Shown: in pieces, positions 1-12,700 of the stretch
How the letters are laid out: each line of letters begins with the position of its first letter
Numbering within the stretch: position 1 is the stretch's first letter
NCBI GenBank assembly: GCA_935421135.1
Contig: OW285196.1
Coordinates: 7,203,501 to 7,267,500, forward strand
Reading direction: 5' to 3'
Source: Bugulina stolonifera
Taxonomy: Eukaryota; Bryozoa; Gymnolaemata; Cheilostomatida; Bugulidae
DNA length: 64,000 bases
The notes under the pieces: model-generated
Databases searched by the model: none
Told to the model about the DNA's origin: nothing
What the model saw: only the letters and a program-made list of their open reading frames with translations
Program-made: the position numbers and the translations under genes

Positions 1-168
1 TATGGTGAATCTCCAAGAGCATAATTTGGTTCACCACATTGATTATATTATGTCAATAGAAACATGTATGCACATGTATGCAATGTTTGTCCATCAAATG
101 GCAAAAATTATTTCAGGCTCTACAACTGTTTATATAAGCACTTGATATAATATCTCTCAAATTTGAAG

Positions 169-3100
169 GTACAAGGTAGCAGGCGGGTAACATTCAAAGA
201 GTCAGGCAGACGAAAGGAAGTACGGCGTCTCCTGGCTTTGAACACAGAACTATGTGAACAGGGAAAGATCAACATGGAAAGGTAGAATAGCTGGTCTTGT
301 GACCTTGTGACCTTGTGACCTTGTGACCTTTAATATCAATATACAGCTGAGGAGCAGAGCTTGGCAACACTGTATTATTTATTATAATGTATAATTAATG
401 TGTAGCAGGTCTGTACTCGGTATACTACATATTGTATGTCAGTACGAAATACACAGAATTCCAGCGTAACATTGTAAGGCATGTACTGCATTACTTGTAA
501 TACTCATCCTCTCATCAGAGTATACTATGATCATGTACTTCATTTTGCAGGAATTGGGTCAAAATTCTCGTGTTTGAAAATTTTCTGCATCCATATTATA
601 ATTACATTACAAATCACACAATACTCTAGTTATTTAGTAGTTATATGACTTCATTGCTTTCATTCCATATTACATAATGTACATGATTAACTGATTCAGG
701 CAATTTGTCCAAGGCATATTAAAGGATACCTACACGGAGCTGCTAACTAAGAACTCGTTTCAGACTTTATCAGATGCGATTAAATCTGAGAGGCTACACA
801 AAAGAGGTCTCCAAGAAGCAATACGAGAGTAAGTTACTTCCTATTTTTTATCAAGTATAAGCGAACAATGCAATTTTTAGCTCATGTCGTATTTTTGCTT
901 GAACTTTTGAATTTAAACTTGTATGCGACTCAGTGGAAGTTGCTTATAGCTGCTACTCTCCTAAAATTGTTTCACGCAAGTTTTTTTTTTCTGCCATTTA
1001 TTTGAGCCACATTGAATGCAGAAGCTGTAAGCACACTACTATGATGTGCTGTACATTCATAATATTATTCATGTACACAGTACACTGTATATTATATTGC
1101 AGTCTACAAGCCAATCAGAAGAGAATAAGAGAGTTGAAATCAAACATGTCTGACCTGAAGAGCACTCTAGTTGATGCAGTGAGTATGAGACCGGTTCGAC
1201 TCGAAACTGTCTGGTTATAGATTTTTTCTATGTTTACGCTCAAAGAGGTTTATTCCACCAAAAGATCTGTTAGCAAACATTAGTCAAAGAATAACGGCAG
1301 AATTAGGGCTAATAGCCTTGCGGTTTTTGCTCCGAATAACACATGTACATGTATTACAAACTGAGATGTATTCCAGTAACCTATACCACTAATTGTACAC
1401 ACATATTTTACTTATGATGTAAGTGAATAACTAGGTACATGTAAGTGTGCAAGATGTAAATGTAAGTATAAGTTCGGCTTACTGATCGCAACATTTATAT
1501 ACTGATAAGTAAGTTGGAATTGTCCCCTTTTAACTTTATCGACATCATATTTTCACAAAATATTATGACTACCATTATTGAGAACCTGACTGTTGTTTAC
1601 CCATAATGCTGTGCAGTGTGATGCAAGAGATGACATGGTCATAGACCTCAAAGATCAACTACAAATGCTGAAAATCAAGACCTCTGTGGAGAAGTCGTAT
1701 CACATGAAGTTCCGACAGAATGGAGTTCAGCAGACATACAAGAAAAATCAATTGGATTCTGAAGAATTGATGAAGGAATTTCAGGTAAAACTTTATGCAG
1801 AATTTTGGTCACATGACTGATCGCATAACTCGCGGATCACATGACTGGTTTGGTCACATGACTGGCTTCATAAAATGACTGTGTGAATGATAAACAAACT
1901 AGCGCCTAATAGAAAATATTCTAGGGTGTTTCGCATTGATTTTTATTGTTATTTATGCATGTAGCATAGCAAATTGGAGATGACTAATTAAATTAAATTA
2001 AAATATTGATAACTAAACTATTTTAATCTAAATCATTGCTAGAAAGTGAGACAAGGAGAAGAGAGTGAACTGAGATGCCACAATGAGATTGTCAGCTACT
2101 TGGGTAGTGAAATCAGACGACTGGAGGAGTTGGTAAGAAGATCCTATAGTTTGGCTTTATCAATAAAATATAGTAGAAATACTACAATAGGTTTTGCTAA
2201 CATTAAATGGTTTTTTAGTGCTGCATGGTGTTTGTTGGTTCCATGGAAAACTATTGAAAGCATGCAGATATATAGTAGGACACAATCCAGTTTATTGCTT
2301 GTATTAATTTTGTGTAGCACACGTGGGAATTCAATCACTGATAATTAAATAATTAGCATTTTTAAAAAAATTAGATTCACCACTACAATGTATTTTATTC
2401 TTCTATGATATTTTGTAACAAACTTAGAGAGAGGTGTGGTACACAAAATATTACCGCGAGAATGCAGAAAAGAGTGAACAACTAGAACAGCTTAAGTCGG
2501 CTAGAGCAAAAGATCTGGAACGAATGCAAGAACTAACAAAAACGGTAAGAAAATTATTGAATCCACCAGGTTGAAATTACTCAAAATATAAGTTTACAGA
2601 TACATGTAGTTTGAAGTCTGTATGACAATCATGAAACTTTAGGATATGATGTGTATTACTATGATGACTACGGTACCAGCAGTAATGGTAATGGTTACTG
2701 TTATCCATGGACAACAAAAACATACCTGCCAACACTGCTGATAAATGAGAGATCAAAAAATAGGAAGCAATAATGGTGTCAAAGTTGGGTGTACTGGGGT
2801 TAATAATTTTGGAGTTGCCTGCCAAATGGAACAAACTTGACAAATATAAATCGACAGCTGATTAGCTGCCTCTGTCAATGATTTTAACTCAATTTATCAT
2901 GTTTTTTAGTATGCAGAGTATGAGCAGGTCGTGGTAGCACACAGGATCAGTATGGAAAGGTTAAAAAGGCAGAGAGATGGTGAAGAAATAAGACTGAAAG
3001 CTTCTGTTAGGATTCAGGCCTGGTGGAGAGGTATAATGGTAAGTATCTACTAACCTTAACAGGAAGTTTTAAATGTAAGTTTAGAGTGGAAACGGTTAGT

Positions 3101-3347
3101 TTATCCAAGAGATGAAACTGTGATGCTAAACTGATTGTGCTGGACTCTGCGCAATTTCAACAATAGGGAGAAACAATGCAATAGAAGGTGTAGTTATGCT
3201 ACTTGTACATTCTGTGAATACTTTGCTAGTACAAGCAGTCTACTAGCAGTATTATTTTAGGTTCGTAAAGGTCTCGGACCATACCGATTAAAGAAGAAAG
3301 GGAAGCGGAAGAAAGAGAAAAAGAAGAAAATGGGTAGAAAACGATGA
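169..3347 (+). CDS. IQCG: DRC9/IQCG-like ciliary protein, 3' part of gene (8 exons)
   Basis: Likely dynein regulatory complex subunit 9, a nexin-link component of motile cilia; family role is from knowledge, not from this window. Exons with GT/AG borders and consistent phase: 169-281 (start uncertain), 700-828, 1103-1178, 1617-1784, 2043-2132, 2428-2544, 2910-3038, 3261-3347. Together they give about 302 residues, against roughly 440 in human IQCG, so the 5' exons lie left of the window. The product is almost entirely charged coiled coil. Near the end it has an IQ calmodulin-binding motif (ASVRIQAWWRGIMVRKGLGP) that spans the last intron, then a lysine/arginine tail (KKKGKRKKEKKKKMGRKR), the layout expected of IQCG. 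Alternative: another IQ-motif ciliary coiled-coil protein. Exon structure is very likely; the family name is moderately sure. Confidence 0.68.
295..329. repeat. 8-bp microsatellite in DRC9 intron
   Basis: Four to five head-to-tail copies of CTTGTGAC, directly after the first visible exon. Simple tandem repeat; no function seen. Confidence 0.85.
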
Positions 3348-3363
3348 GAGAAGCTTAACACTT

Positions 3364-3369
3364 AATAAA
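3364..3369 (+). terminator. Polyadenylation signal of the DRC9-like gene
   Basis: AATAAA lies 17 bases after the TGA stop at 3345-3347, a suitable distance for a 3' end. Confidence 0.6.
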
Positions 3370-4284
3370 AATATTTTAGCTTACTTATATTTTGCATCAA
3401 GTTTTGCTCTATAGGTATAGTAATAAATTTTATGTTAGCAGCATTATTTCCCTTCCATAATCAAGAGTTTACTAGAATTTCATAGTTAAACCACATTATT
3501 TTGTGGAAGCAATAGTATAGTGTAAGTAGACAAATCACACAATATTGCATTGTATGTTTTTTTTATGATAATTTAAATTAGTTTATATGAAATATAGGAA
3601 TTGAGCTGTGTTCTATTTCAAGTCTATCAATGGATGGTAATGTAAGAAAGGGTCATTAGCAACAGCTAAGTAAATGTGAACACAACACACTATACAAAGA
3701 TTATATGAATACAAAGACGACTTACTAGGTTACTACTATTTATTAGTATAAATAAAGTACATGACTGTATAAACGCCGATGGCCACATCTACATCTACCA
3801 CAACACTACCACTCAAAGCCCCCACGCTGACCACTAGCTGAAATTAAAGTAATAAGTCTCTTGAGCATTATATTGCTCCTAAGTCATTTATTTTGTTTAT
3901 TAGACTTGTGCAACGTCACTAAGATGGGGTGGTTACTACACTGTACATCCACCTCACCATAAGGTCTCCTACTGACCTGAGGCTGTGTTAGCTTTTGCAC
4001 TTTCTACTTTTACATGCTGCATCAAAGTACTCTACAATATCGATCAAATCTGACATTTCGTTGGCTGGTGTGAAATTAGAGCAGGAAAGTTGGTTTTTTT
4101 ATCAGTTATGACAGTACTGGGAAATCCAAGAAGTCCAACCTACTTACACTACTTGAGCTATTACATACAACCCCTCCTCATCATAGTATCTATTGTGAAG
4201 TTATACATGACATAACAGAGAAGTCCTCTGTGAATGGTGAGGTTTGCACACATTTTACCAATGGATACATTAATTTGATGACAT
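3370..4284. other. Intergenic, no gene seen
   Basis: AT-rich sequence between the DRC9-like gene and the first MITE. I find no exon-like open stretch, RNA gene or repeat that I can support. Confidence 0.5.
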
Positions 4285-4292
4285 TTTTCAAC

Positions 4293-4607
4293 CAGTGTTC
4301 GAAGAGTGGTTATATGGGAGTACGCGGTGTGTACTCACCTCAATTTCAGTGGTTATACGGCCAGCAGGCGCGTATGCTCATTTTAATAGCTAGTTTTCCA
4401 CCACACAGTCATTGTGAACATGATAAAATGCAGAGGTAGGGTTCTTGATTGTCATCTATAAATAGGTGGATTCGAATCTCACTAGAGTATGATTTCTTTC
4501 ATTGTAGTAATTCACTAATTCCCTAGCTATGGCTTTAGGTATGCAAAACTAATCTGTAAGATTGCATGCACCGTGTACTCACCTCATTTTTTCCACTTTG
4601 AACACTG
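4293..4607 (+). mobile_element. hAT-type MITE with tRNA-like interior, copy 1
   Basis: The ends form an inverted repeat starting CAGTGTTC(G/A)AAG, the CAG-G start typical of hAT transposons. The flanks carry a perfect 8-bp target duplication, TTTTCAAC, at 4285-4292 and 4608-4615. The same element recurs at 10675-10996 (inverted) and 13575-13899. Inside, around 4415-4480, lies a tRNA-like stretch with a box-B-like GATTCGAATC. It has no coding capacity, so it was moved by a transposase supplied elsewhere. Confidence 0.85.
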
Positions 4608-4615
4608 TTTTCAAC

Positions 4616-5296
4616 TCTCATATCTTTGCTACCAACACCTTAAAATGTAATTAATTTTAGATTTTACCTAGTAATACTAATGATGCTGTATAACCTAATA
4701 TAATATGCAGTGCATAAATGGGGATACAAGGTGTAATACTGGCCATCGTTGAGCAATTGTAGCATACCCCCCATGGAGAAAATGACCAATCTAATTCTAC
4801 AAGTGTAGCCCTAGAAATGTAGGAGGTCAAATTGTGGGAATGGAGAAAGAGAGTTTCCCAAACCCTGAAATCGACCAAACATGGACAATTAATATATACA
4901 GCATTACTGATTAAGCCCCTTTTATTGTCTGCAGGCATGTGTACATCATATGGACTGACTAGTGACTAGTGAATCGTTTGAGATAATATAATCTAAACGC
5001 TGGCTCTACTATTATTATTTTGTAGTGTATTATAATTTCTGGCCACAACATGATAATCATACATTGTAGATATTAGCACAATATTTTATTATTATAACTG
5101 GTATTCACATTTTCTGCTGTCGCAGTTGCTTTTGCAGCCCATTTAGAGCTGTGTTAGTAATACAACTTCCTTGTTGTATAGTCTAAGTTCTAAGCAGTTG
5201 TTACTTAGTTTCAAGTGAACTAATAATTGGCAAGAGGGGTGGTAGGGTACCCCCATACGAGTTGTCACTAAATACTATCAATCAAGTCTGAGATGT
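4616..5296 (+). promoter_or_regulatory. Former upstream region of NTase-TPR copy 1, cut by a P element
   Basis: From about 5150 this sequence is alignable to 21000-21143 in block A, the region just upstream of the first exon of NTase-TPR copy 2. The P-like transposon now separates it from the remaining 100 bp before the copy 1 first exon at 9701. It probably held promoter or enhancer sequence; no TATA box is clear. The left part (4616-5100) shows nothing I can name. Confidence 0.45.
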
Positions 5297-5304
5297 GCAT
5301 AGAC

Positions 5305-5333
5305 CAAAGTGGTACAATAACAAAGTGGCGACA
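5305..5333 (+). repeat. Left terminal inverted repeat of the P-like element
   Basis: 29 bases identical to the reverse complement of 9572-9600; the two ends diverge immediately inward. Confidence 0.92.
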
Positions 5334-6679
5334 GTCTCTATTTTCGACAACCTAAATGTGGTGCGCATGCGGGCAGGATGTATTTCGCCATTGAGGTGCT
5401 TTTAGCACCGGAAGTTCACACCCAAAGTATATAAGATTGTAATGGTAGACATTTTTTACCTTCAGAAAACTGCATGCCAACTCTTAAGATGTTAAAAACT
5501 TTTTCTATCCTGGAATATGGACTATTAAGAAATATTTTTCTTTAGGATTAATTTAATATGAATAAATTTTCAACTCTAGCTGGCGAGAAATTGGGGTGAG
5601 AAGAAAGGGTATGAAATTAAGTCAAACAGTGTACTCATTTGCGGGCTTTCCTTTTAAATTCTGAGTACAGGAAATTCTTATTGGCGGCTTATTTGATTCA
5701 GGGAAGCAGTCCCCGTTGTAAAATCTAAAATAAATGCTATTTTAACCCTATATATAGTTGAAGAATATATTATGACTGTGATTTAGCGTGGCGCTTCAGG
5801 TATATAATATCCGATATTTCCGCTGATTAAACAGTCACAGTGTCACACCTGTGATAATAAACTTGGGAATGAACTTGGGTAGAAAATTAGACATATAAAT
5901 AATAAATAAATTATTTTTATTTTATAATAATATATAATTACATTATTATGATCAAGTTTGAAGTTATCATGGTCATAATCATAACAATCACAATGATGCT
6001 TAATGATTATATTATTTATATTAATATAATTAATTCTTATTATAATGATAGATGTATATGTATATATGATTTAAATATTTAATAATTAAATCTAATGGAA
6101 ACGTTTGTATTTTTAAATTTTTATTTTATTAATCATTTTATTTGTTTACATAAACCCAGAAGTAAACTAATCTACTAACAATATAATATTATTTACATTC
6201 TAGGCCTAATGTTATAATAATCATTACACAATGTTAATCTGACTGTGATATATATTAGAACTAGGCATAATATTATTATTAAGCCTGATATTTATTCATA
6301 TTAGAGTTTCAGTCTTTTGCCCAATAATATAATCACTTATAGCATTTTTGAATGAAAAATTTACTATTCGGTAAATAGTTTAAATTACGTAATATTTATT
6401 TAGGTATGTATCAAGCTCTGTAGCATTGCTATATTGAGCACTTTGTTAGATGGATAGTAGTCTAATACTAAATTTTATCAGGTCTATATATAATTATTAA
6501 TTTTAAGTACACCTACTTTTGCATGTGTTCAGTATTACATTGAATGGCTACCATTGGTAAGGCCGGTACAAATTGGCAACACTCACTTGTAGCACAAAGC
6601 GCATTGTGGAGTTGGTTAACTCGATGGACAGCCCAATTTTTCTATAACATAATATCTGGAATGTCTATTTTAGTGCTTC

Positions 6680-9010
6680 ATGATGCCGCACTGCTGTGCT
6701 TATGGCTGTAAAAACACTGCTAAAAGCAACGATGTTATCATACATCGATTTCCGGCAGATCCCTCTCGGAAAAGGCAATGGTCAGCTAGAATTAATCGAT
6801 TGGATAAGAATGGTTCACTAAGGATGCCCACCGACAATGGGCGTCTTTGCTCAGTAAGTATATACACCTGTCGGTGATTATTTTTGCTGATTAGATTAGT
6901 CCACCACTTTTCATTGTAACTGATTACAAAGAAGTGTCCACTGTTAACAGTTTTATTCGTTTTCTATCATCTGGTGTTGTTTACACACCTGATTTATTAC
7001 TTGGGATGTCATGCATAATGTGATAGTACATTTTAATATAATTTTCCTATACAGAAACACTTTGAACATGATTGTTACGCTGTCCGAATGTGTGATGGCC
7101 GTAAAATTTTGAAGCCAGATTCATGCACTTCAATATTTGCTCATAAAGATCAGTCTTACACAAGAAGAAAAAGATTGCGTCTTCCTTCATTAACATGCAC
7201 TACTTCAGAACCAGCAAACACGCCTGTTCAGTTTGATCACTCGTATTATAGCAAAGGTGAGCTATGATGAATGTTGTTTGATTCTTCTGTCAATACCATT
7301 AGTATGAGTATGACTTCTCTACAGGGTCAGTGATGGGACAAGTGACCTTGCCAAGTCAGAAAGGGGTAGCTACTCATGGACTTGTCTTTATGCTCTCTGG
7401 CATTTGTACCCGATGGAAGCAGACAGTAGCTTTCCACTTCACAGGTTGTAAATTCTTACTGAATGTAGCTTGTTGGGACAGGTGCAGAACCATACAAATA
7501 GCCTTTGTTGTTTGTCAGACACCAATATACAGGTTCTCGTTTGGGTCAATTCTAATTTTTGCAATCTCAAGAGTAGATCTCAGGCTATAGAAAGGCTGTA
7601 CAGTACTGCACTTGTCAGAGCTTGTGTGCTTAGCTTGTTTATAGTTAGTTCGATTGCACTACGTTTCCATTGTTTGAACTAGCTTACAGCTCGCGCTAAT
7701 TATAGCTGTGGTTAGCAGTGTGTACTAAGCCATCCCATGAACTAATAATAGCTTGCTCTAGTCGTTGGCATATAGCCAGCTCGCATGACATCGTACTGAG
7801 AGTACGCACTGGCTGAGCTCACTAAATGACTGTGAGCTGAGTTATCCCATGGCTCGAGCTGAGCTTAAACTGCACTGAGTTCGAACCATGGAAAGCCAGT
7901 GTTGTTGTATTGTTATATAGTCATTTACATAAATATGCTACCAAGTATTTCAAATTTTTATGTTGTTACTGCTTCGATCTATTCCATAGTAATCCTCTAA
8001 CTGGCACCACCAATTTTTTCTTTGTACGTCTCAAGAATTTACAATTCATAATGTGTGATTGAAATGCAATACTTCTGGCTTGCATTTGCTCAAATCATCA
8101 AACTCAAGTCACCTAAAATATATATTTTATTTTCACTTCGCCGTGAATTTTTTGACATGTCTATAAGTTGATGCACTGTTGTATAATGTACCATTGTCGA
8201 TTTGATATAGTTCTTTTCATATTCTATAATATTTGTTTAGACACAGATATGCTGAGGTAATCCTCAAAATCCCATGACTTTGGTTCTGCTGGCATAGTTT
8301 TGAATGGTCAAATTTAAATTCACAAATCTGCAATTTCCTATACTAAGCATTATTGTTAATAACTTTCTTGACCATCAACAATATTATTGTTGATGGTCGG
8401 GTCTGCCTTGTCGCTGTGTTCTGTTTTCTCTATTTTAGCTATGCTGATGTATACCCCATGAACATGGTGAGATATGGCGATAGCCTGATATAGTGTTAGC
8501 CATTTCTGCATCGCTGGATACATGAACTTCTTTTGCACCCATAGTTAGTCATTATATGATATTATTGCATTTTTTATCTGATATGAATATGTGTCTGAAT
8601 TCAATTCAATTCAATGCCTTACTAATGGTGCCTTTTGTATATACTTTTATGTAACTTGTCTTGCAGGCAGCAGTACAGACGGAGCTGTGTATCACGACAT
8701 GATTATAGATATTATAAAGAGGGCACATGCTGTTGGCCTGTTTGTGGCCAATGTCACTAGTGACATGGGGAGCAGCAACCAAGCAATGTGGAGATCTTTT
8801 GAGATTGGTGTGACACGGACTCTGCCTCCATGCTATTCTATTGTGCATCCTTGCGATGACAGTAGAAAGCTGTACTTCATGGCAGATGTACCTCACGCAG
8901 TAAAGAACCTAAGATCAGCTCTATGTGGGAGTTTTCTTGGTTCAAAAAGTATGGCTATGCGTCAACTTGCAAAAAAATCAAGTAGACCATGCATGTTGTT
9001 AAGTGATTAG
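6680..9010 (+). CDS. THAP-domain P-element-type transposase, C-terminally truncated
   Basis: Exons 6680-6853, 7055-7256, 7325-7444 and 8667-9010 join in phase to about 279 residues. Exon 1 begins a THAP zinc finger (C-x4-C in HCCAYGC), completed across the first junction by the CxxH of CSKHF and by the later KPDSC segment; THAP domains bind the transposon ends. Exon 3 matches the P/THAP9 segment ending FMLSGICTRWKQ. Exon 4 carries VTSDMGSSNQAMWR and ADVPHAVKNLR, expected to hold the first two catalytic aspartates of the RNase H-like fold. The stop at 9008 falls before the region that would supply the catalytic glutamate; intact relatives run to 750 residues or more. The product therefore looks inactive, or could act as a repressor-like fragment. 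Both ATGs at 6680 and 6683 are possible starts. Confidence 0.8.
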
Positions 9011-9571
9011 TGTGTAAATTTTCTATTCTTATGTGCATTTAGTATTATTATGTTACTTACCATGCAACTTACTATGTATATTATGCATGGTATAGGAGTA
9101 TTGAACAAAACTTATAAAATGTTTACCTAATTGTACAGCAGAAATAATTTGTAATTGTCATAATTTTATGTGCATGTAATTACTGTGTTCTACTGCTGTA
9201 ATATTACATGTCTTGTTATGGCTTTATAAGTTTACCATAAATAAAGTATAAACAAGCATCAATGCCAGTGTTTCTCTCTGCTAATGCCTTCATAGGTACA
9301 TGTACAAGGTAGGCCTACATGTATATACAGTGTAATACCATTCGATGAACTGTTGTCTTATTGTGTGCTATATTACTTCTAATCGCCAGTTTTTGATCCC
9401 GAAAGTGAAGTTCTGCTACTCCATAGACATTTAGCTACAATGTGGTGCATTTAGAAGTTTTCCAAATCAATTAGTATCAAAGATATAGGGTTGACAAATC
9501 CACCATAACTACGCGGCCTGCCTATAGTAAAAGGCGTGACCGAGCACCATGATGGCGTCCAATAGGCTCGT

Positions 9572-9600
9572 TGTCGCCACTTTGTTATTGTACCACTTTG
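9572..9600 (-). repeat. Right terminal inverted repeat of the P-like element
   Basis: Perfect partner of 5305-5333, followed by the 8-bp target duplication at 9601-9608. Confidence 0.92.
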
Positions 9601-9700
9601 GCATAGACTACTTGCCCTGATTAGGCATTGTCATTACAACCTTAGTGTTGTTTTCATTGGCATAGTACCTACAGCTCAGAGAGGAAAACTAGGCTATAAA

Positions 9701-12700
9701 ATGGCCAACACTGGAGTTGGCTATGTGGTAAGAAAATATACTAAAACTAAGTAAATTTTAGTACAAATCATTTTCTTGTACTTTTCAGGGTATACTTTAA
9801 CCTTTGATGCAGTAAAATCTGTTTACTTACATGTAAGGCTACTCCCATAACTTCCAGATACTGTCTGAGAATTTCCTACTTAGAAGCACCTACATGTACA
9901 TAGCACAGTTAGGATACAACAATGTAATGAATGCGAGAGGCCTTGACCTTCGGTGGAATAACTTTGTTGTCGGCTAGAATGGATTTACAGTCAATACGTA
10001 GTACCACTCCACCAATGGCCTAGATTGATATCCAGCCAATACCCAAATCCAATTTCTAATAAAATATATAATGGGAGTCATTGTATCCAATATTAACCAA
10101 TCACATCAGCACGCTGTAACGCTCAAGACTAAAAAGCCCAACATCAACATGTAACCATAACAACCGTAACAACCGCCCAGACCTGCTGAGCCAGTGTTCA
10201 AAGTGCACCAAATGAGGTCTTTGCATAACCGAACAAACGGCCCACCGATTTTCTCTAACACTAGGCTCTATTGGCCAAATAGGTACAATGGCCAGTCCAT
10301 GACCGGTCCATAGCCAGTACATGGCCAGGTCATTGCTAGATCACTTCCTCGTACTATATTGTTTTACACTAAATAGCAGAGTTCTCAGTGCAGCTTCCTC
10401 TTTTACTTCTACTTGCCAACTGTGAATTAACTATGTACTGGCTGTCAGTACAATACATTATTTTATTATTAAACGTTTTAAAGTCTGGGTGATTTTTGTT
10501 GCTATTACCAGGAAAATAACGATTGCTGAATAAGCACAATTGGGCTATTGGGGGGTTAGCTACCACGTAGGATGGCAGTTGAGCCCATGAGTACTCTGTA
10601 GTGTTAAACTCGAGCATAGAACTGATCCTTATGCAGCCATAACAACCGCCCAGACCTGCTGAGCCAGTGTTCAAAGCGCACCAAATGAGGTGGGTACACA
10701 ATGACTGCAATCTTATATCTTACAGAATAGTATTGTATAGATATTCACTTAATCTTATAGTAGCTAAGAAATTAGTAAATTAAAACAATGAAAAAAATTC
10801 ATGCTTTCGTGAGATTCAAAACCCATGTTCCTATGAATGATACACAAGCACTCTGCCATTACACTATCAAGTCTACAGTGACTGTATGGGGAAAAATGGC
10901 TAGTGAAATGGGGGTACACACCTGCTGTCCGTATAACCACTAAAATTGAGATGAGTACACACTTTATACTCCTGTATAACCACACTTCGAGCACTGTGCT
11001 GAGTTGATGTTGGTCCTACTACATTTAACAGGATAATTATATTCTTATGTTTTAATAACTAGTTTGTTATTGGATAAGCATTGTCCTTCACGTGGCCAGG
11101 TCTTGCAAGTAAACTCAAGTTATTAGTACTGCGACCAGTTCTGGTTAGTAGTACATATGCAACCCATCCGCATAAAAATACGATTTTACATGTACATGTA
11201 TATGCAGCGTATTTTGTGGACTAGATCTGTGTCTAATCAATCCTCAATCCATTTGGAGTTGCTCCCTCAGTTTTATCCTCGCTCAATGAGCATCCAAAGA
11301 AGACAACTTCAAATTAAAAACTTCTTATGAGTTGTTGAATGAGAGTGAAGTACTATCACTATGCTATTGGAACAAAAGTTATCTAGAGACACATTACTAA
11401 GTGACAATTAGTGTTAGATAATGCAGCCTTGGTACTCTGCCCACCTATTCCCCCAATGCAAGCACACCAATTTTCAATACTCATATGGTCGAAAACTTAG
11501 CAATACTCAGCCTGCAGCATGTCATGTTGCATGCTTTCTACTGCATTAGGTTGCTTAAATTCCTTTGTTGGTTTATGTAGTTCAACCAATCATAATGCTG
11601 GATTCTATTTACAATAAAACTACTGGTGATAGGGTAGTGACCTAGCACCTCCTCCCTCCCCCTGCCTGTGAGCACAAATCTAACAACGATTTACTAGTTT
11701 ATAAAAATTGAATAAATAACTACTTGTCTAGTGTATTAGTATTTCGTATTGACTCAACATCTGCTGTGCTTGGTGTACTAAGGAACTAGATTGTGCAATG
11801 GCCACTGTAGAAGATAATTTTGTGGTAAGTCGAGTTGTGATACTCTTAAAAGTTATGTTTGATTAACTATTGCACACGCCTACAGTACATATACAGTGCG
11901 CTGTCTTTTAAATATAATCATCCCAACAATTCTTCTGAAATTACCTCAAATATTCAGTTTTATGATGGAAACATAAGGAACATGTTTGTAATACACAGAA
12001 GCTATAGAAAAAATAAGGAAAACCATGTACAATCATGTAGATTAATTAATACTAGTATATATTTCCTAAGTAGCGTTAATGTGACTAGACTGTTGTACTA
12101 TGTACATGTACATGTACATGTATTTGTACAACAGAAATGTCTACTTGTGTTGGAAGTTCCGTAAGAAGGGGGGGGGAGGCAATGCAACAGTTAATTACTT
12201 ACATGTATCTACTTGTACATTTAGGTTTATAGTAAGTATTGAGCAATGTTAGTGATGAACATTTGTTATATCTATCCCAGAATCCTATTTCTCCAATTGG
12301 ATCAACGTACTGTGTCCACATGGCCACAGATATCCCACATTATCATGGATTCAGACAAGCCATTGCTGCATAGGCTGTGTGTAGTTCATCAACAACAGAC
12401 TAGTATTTTGGCAAACATGTTGTTCATGCCATTAAATTTACAGATAGCCGATGCTGAGTTGGAAGCATTTAAGAAAGACTATTACAATGGCACAGGAGGT
12501 AAATATAACCTTGAGATTCAAGCACCACACTTGGCTAAGTTAGCGGATGGATATCTGAACAGATACAATGAGACAGGTGATTGGACGGATGCCCTGAAGG
12601 TAACAAAATCTCACTGATTTAGTTAATAGCTGTGTTTGTATTTGTGTGTACTACTTTTCACAATAGGACATTTGCATGAAGGTCAAACGTCTTCAACAAT

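Larger units (their letters stand above)
5305..9600 (+). mobile_element. P-element-like DNA transposon encoding a THAP transposase
   Basis: A 4,296-bp element with perfect 29-bp terminal inverted repeats (5305-5333 and 9572-9600, beginning CAAAGTGGTACAATAACAAA). It is flanked by a perfect 8-bp duplication, GCATAGAC, at 5297-5304 and 9601-9608. P elements are known for about 31-bp inverted repeats and 8-bp duplications. Block A keeps the paralogous empty site at 21136-21143 (GCGTAGAC, one base different). It contains exons of a P/THAP9-type transposase. Most of 5400-6670 is AT-rich filler, and 7445-8666 is an intron. Confidence 0.92.

Noticed and set aside
12246..12617. A separate 123-codon gene
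   Set aside because: Only its last third (12444-12599) is conserved, as exon 2 of the NTase-TPR gene; the upstream part is intron read-through.
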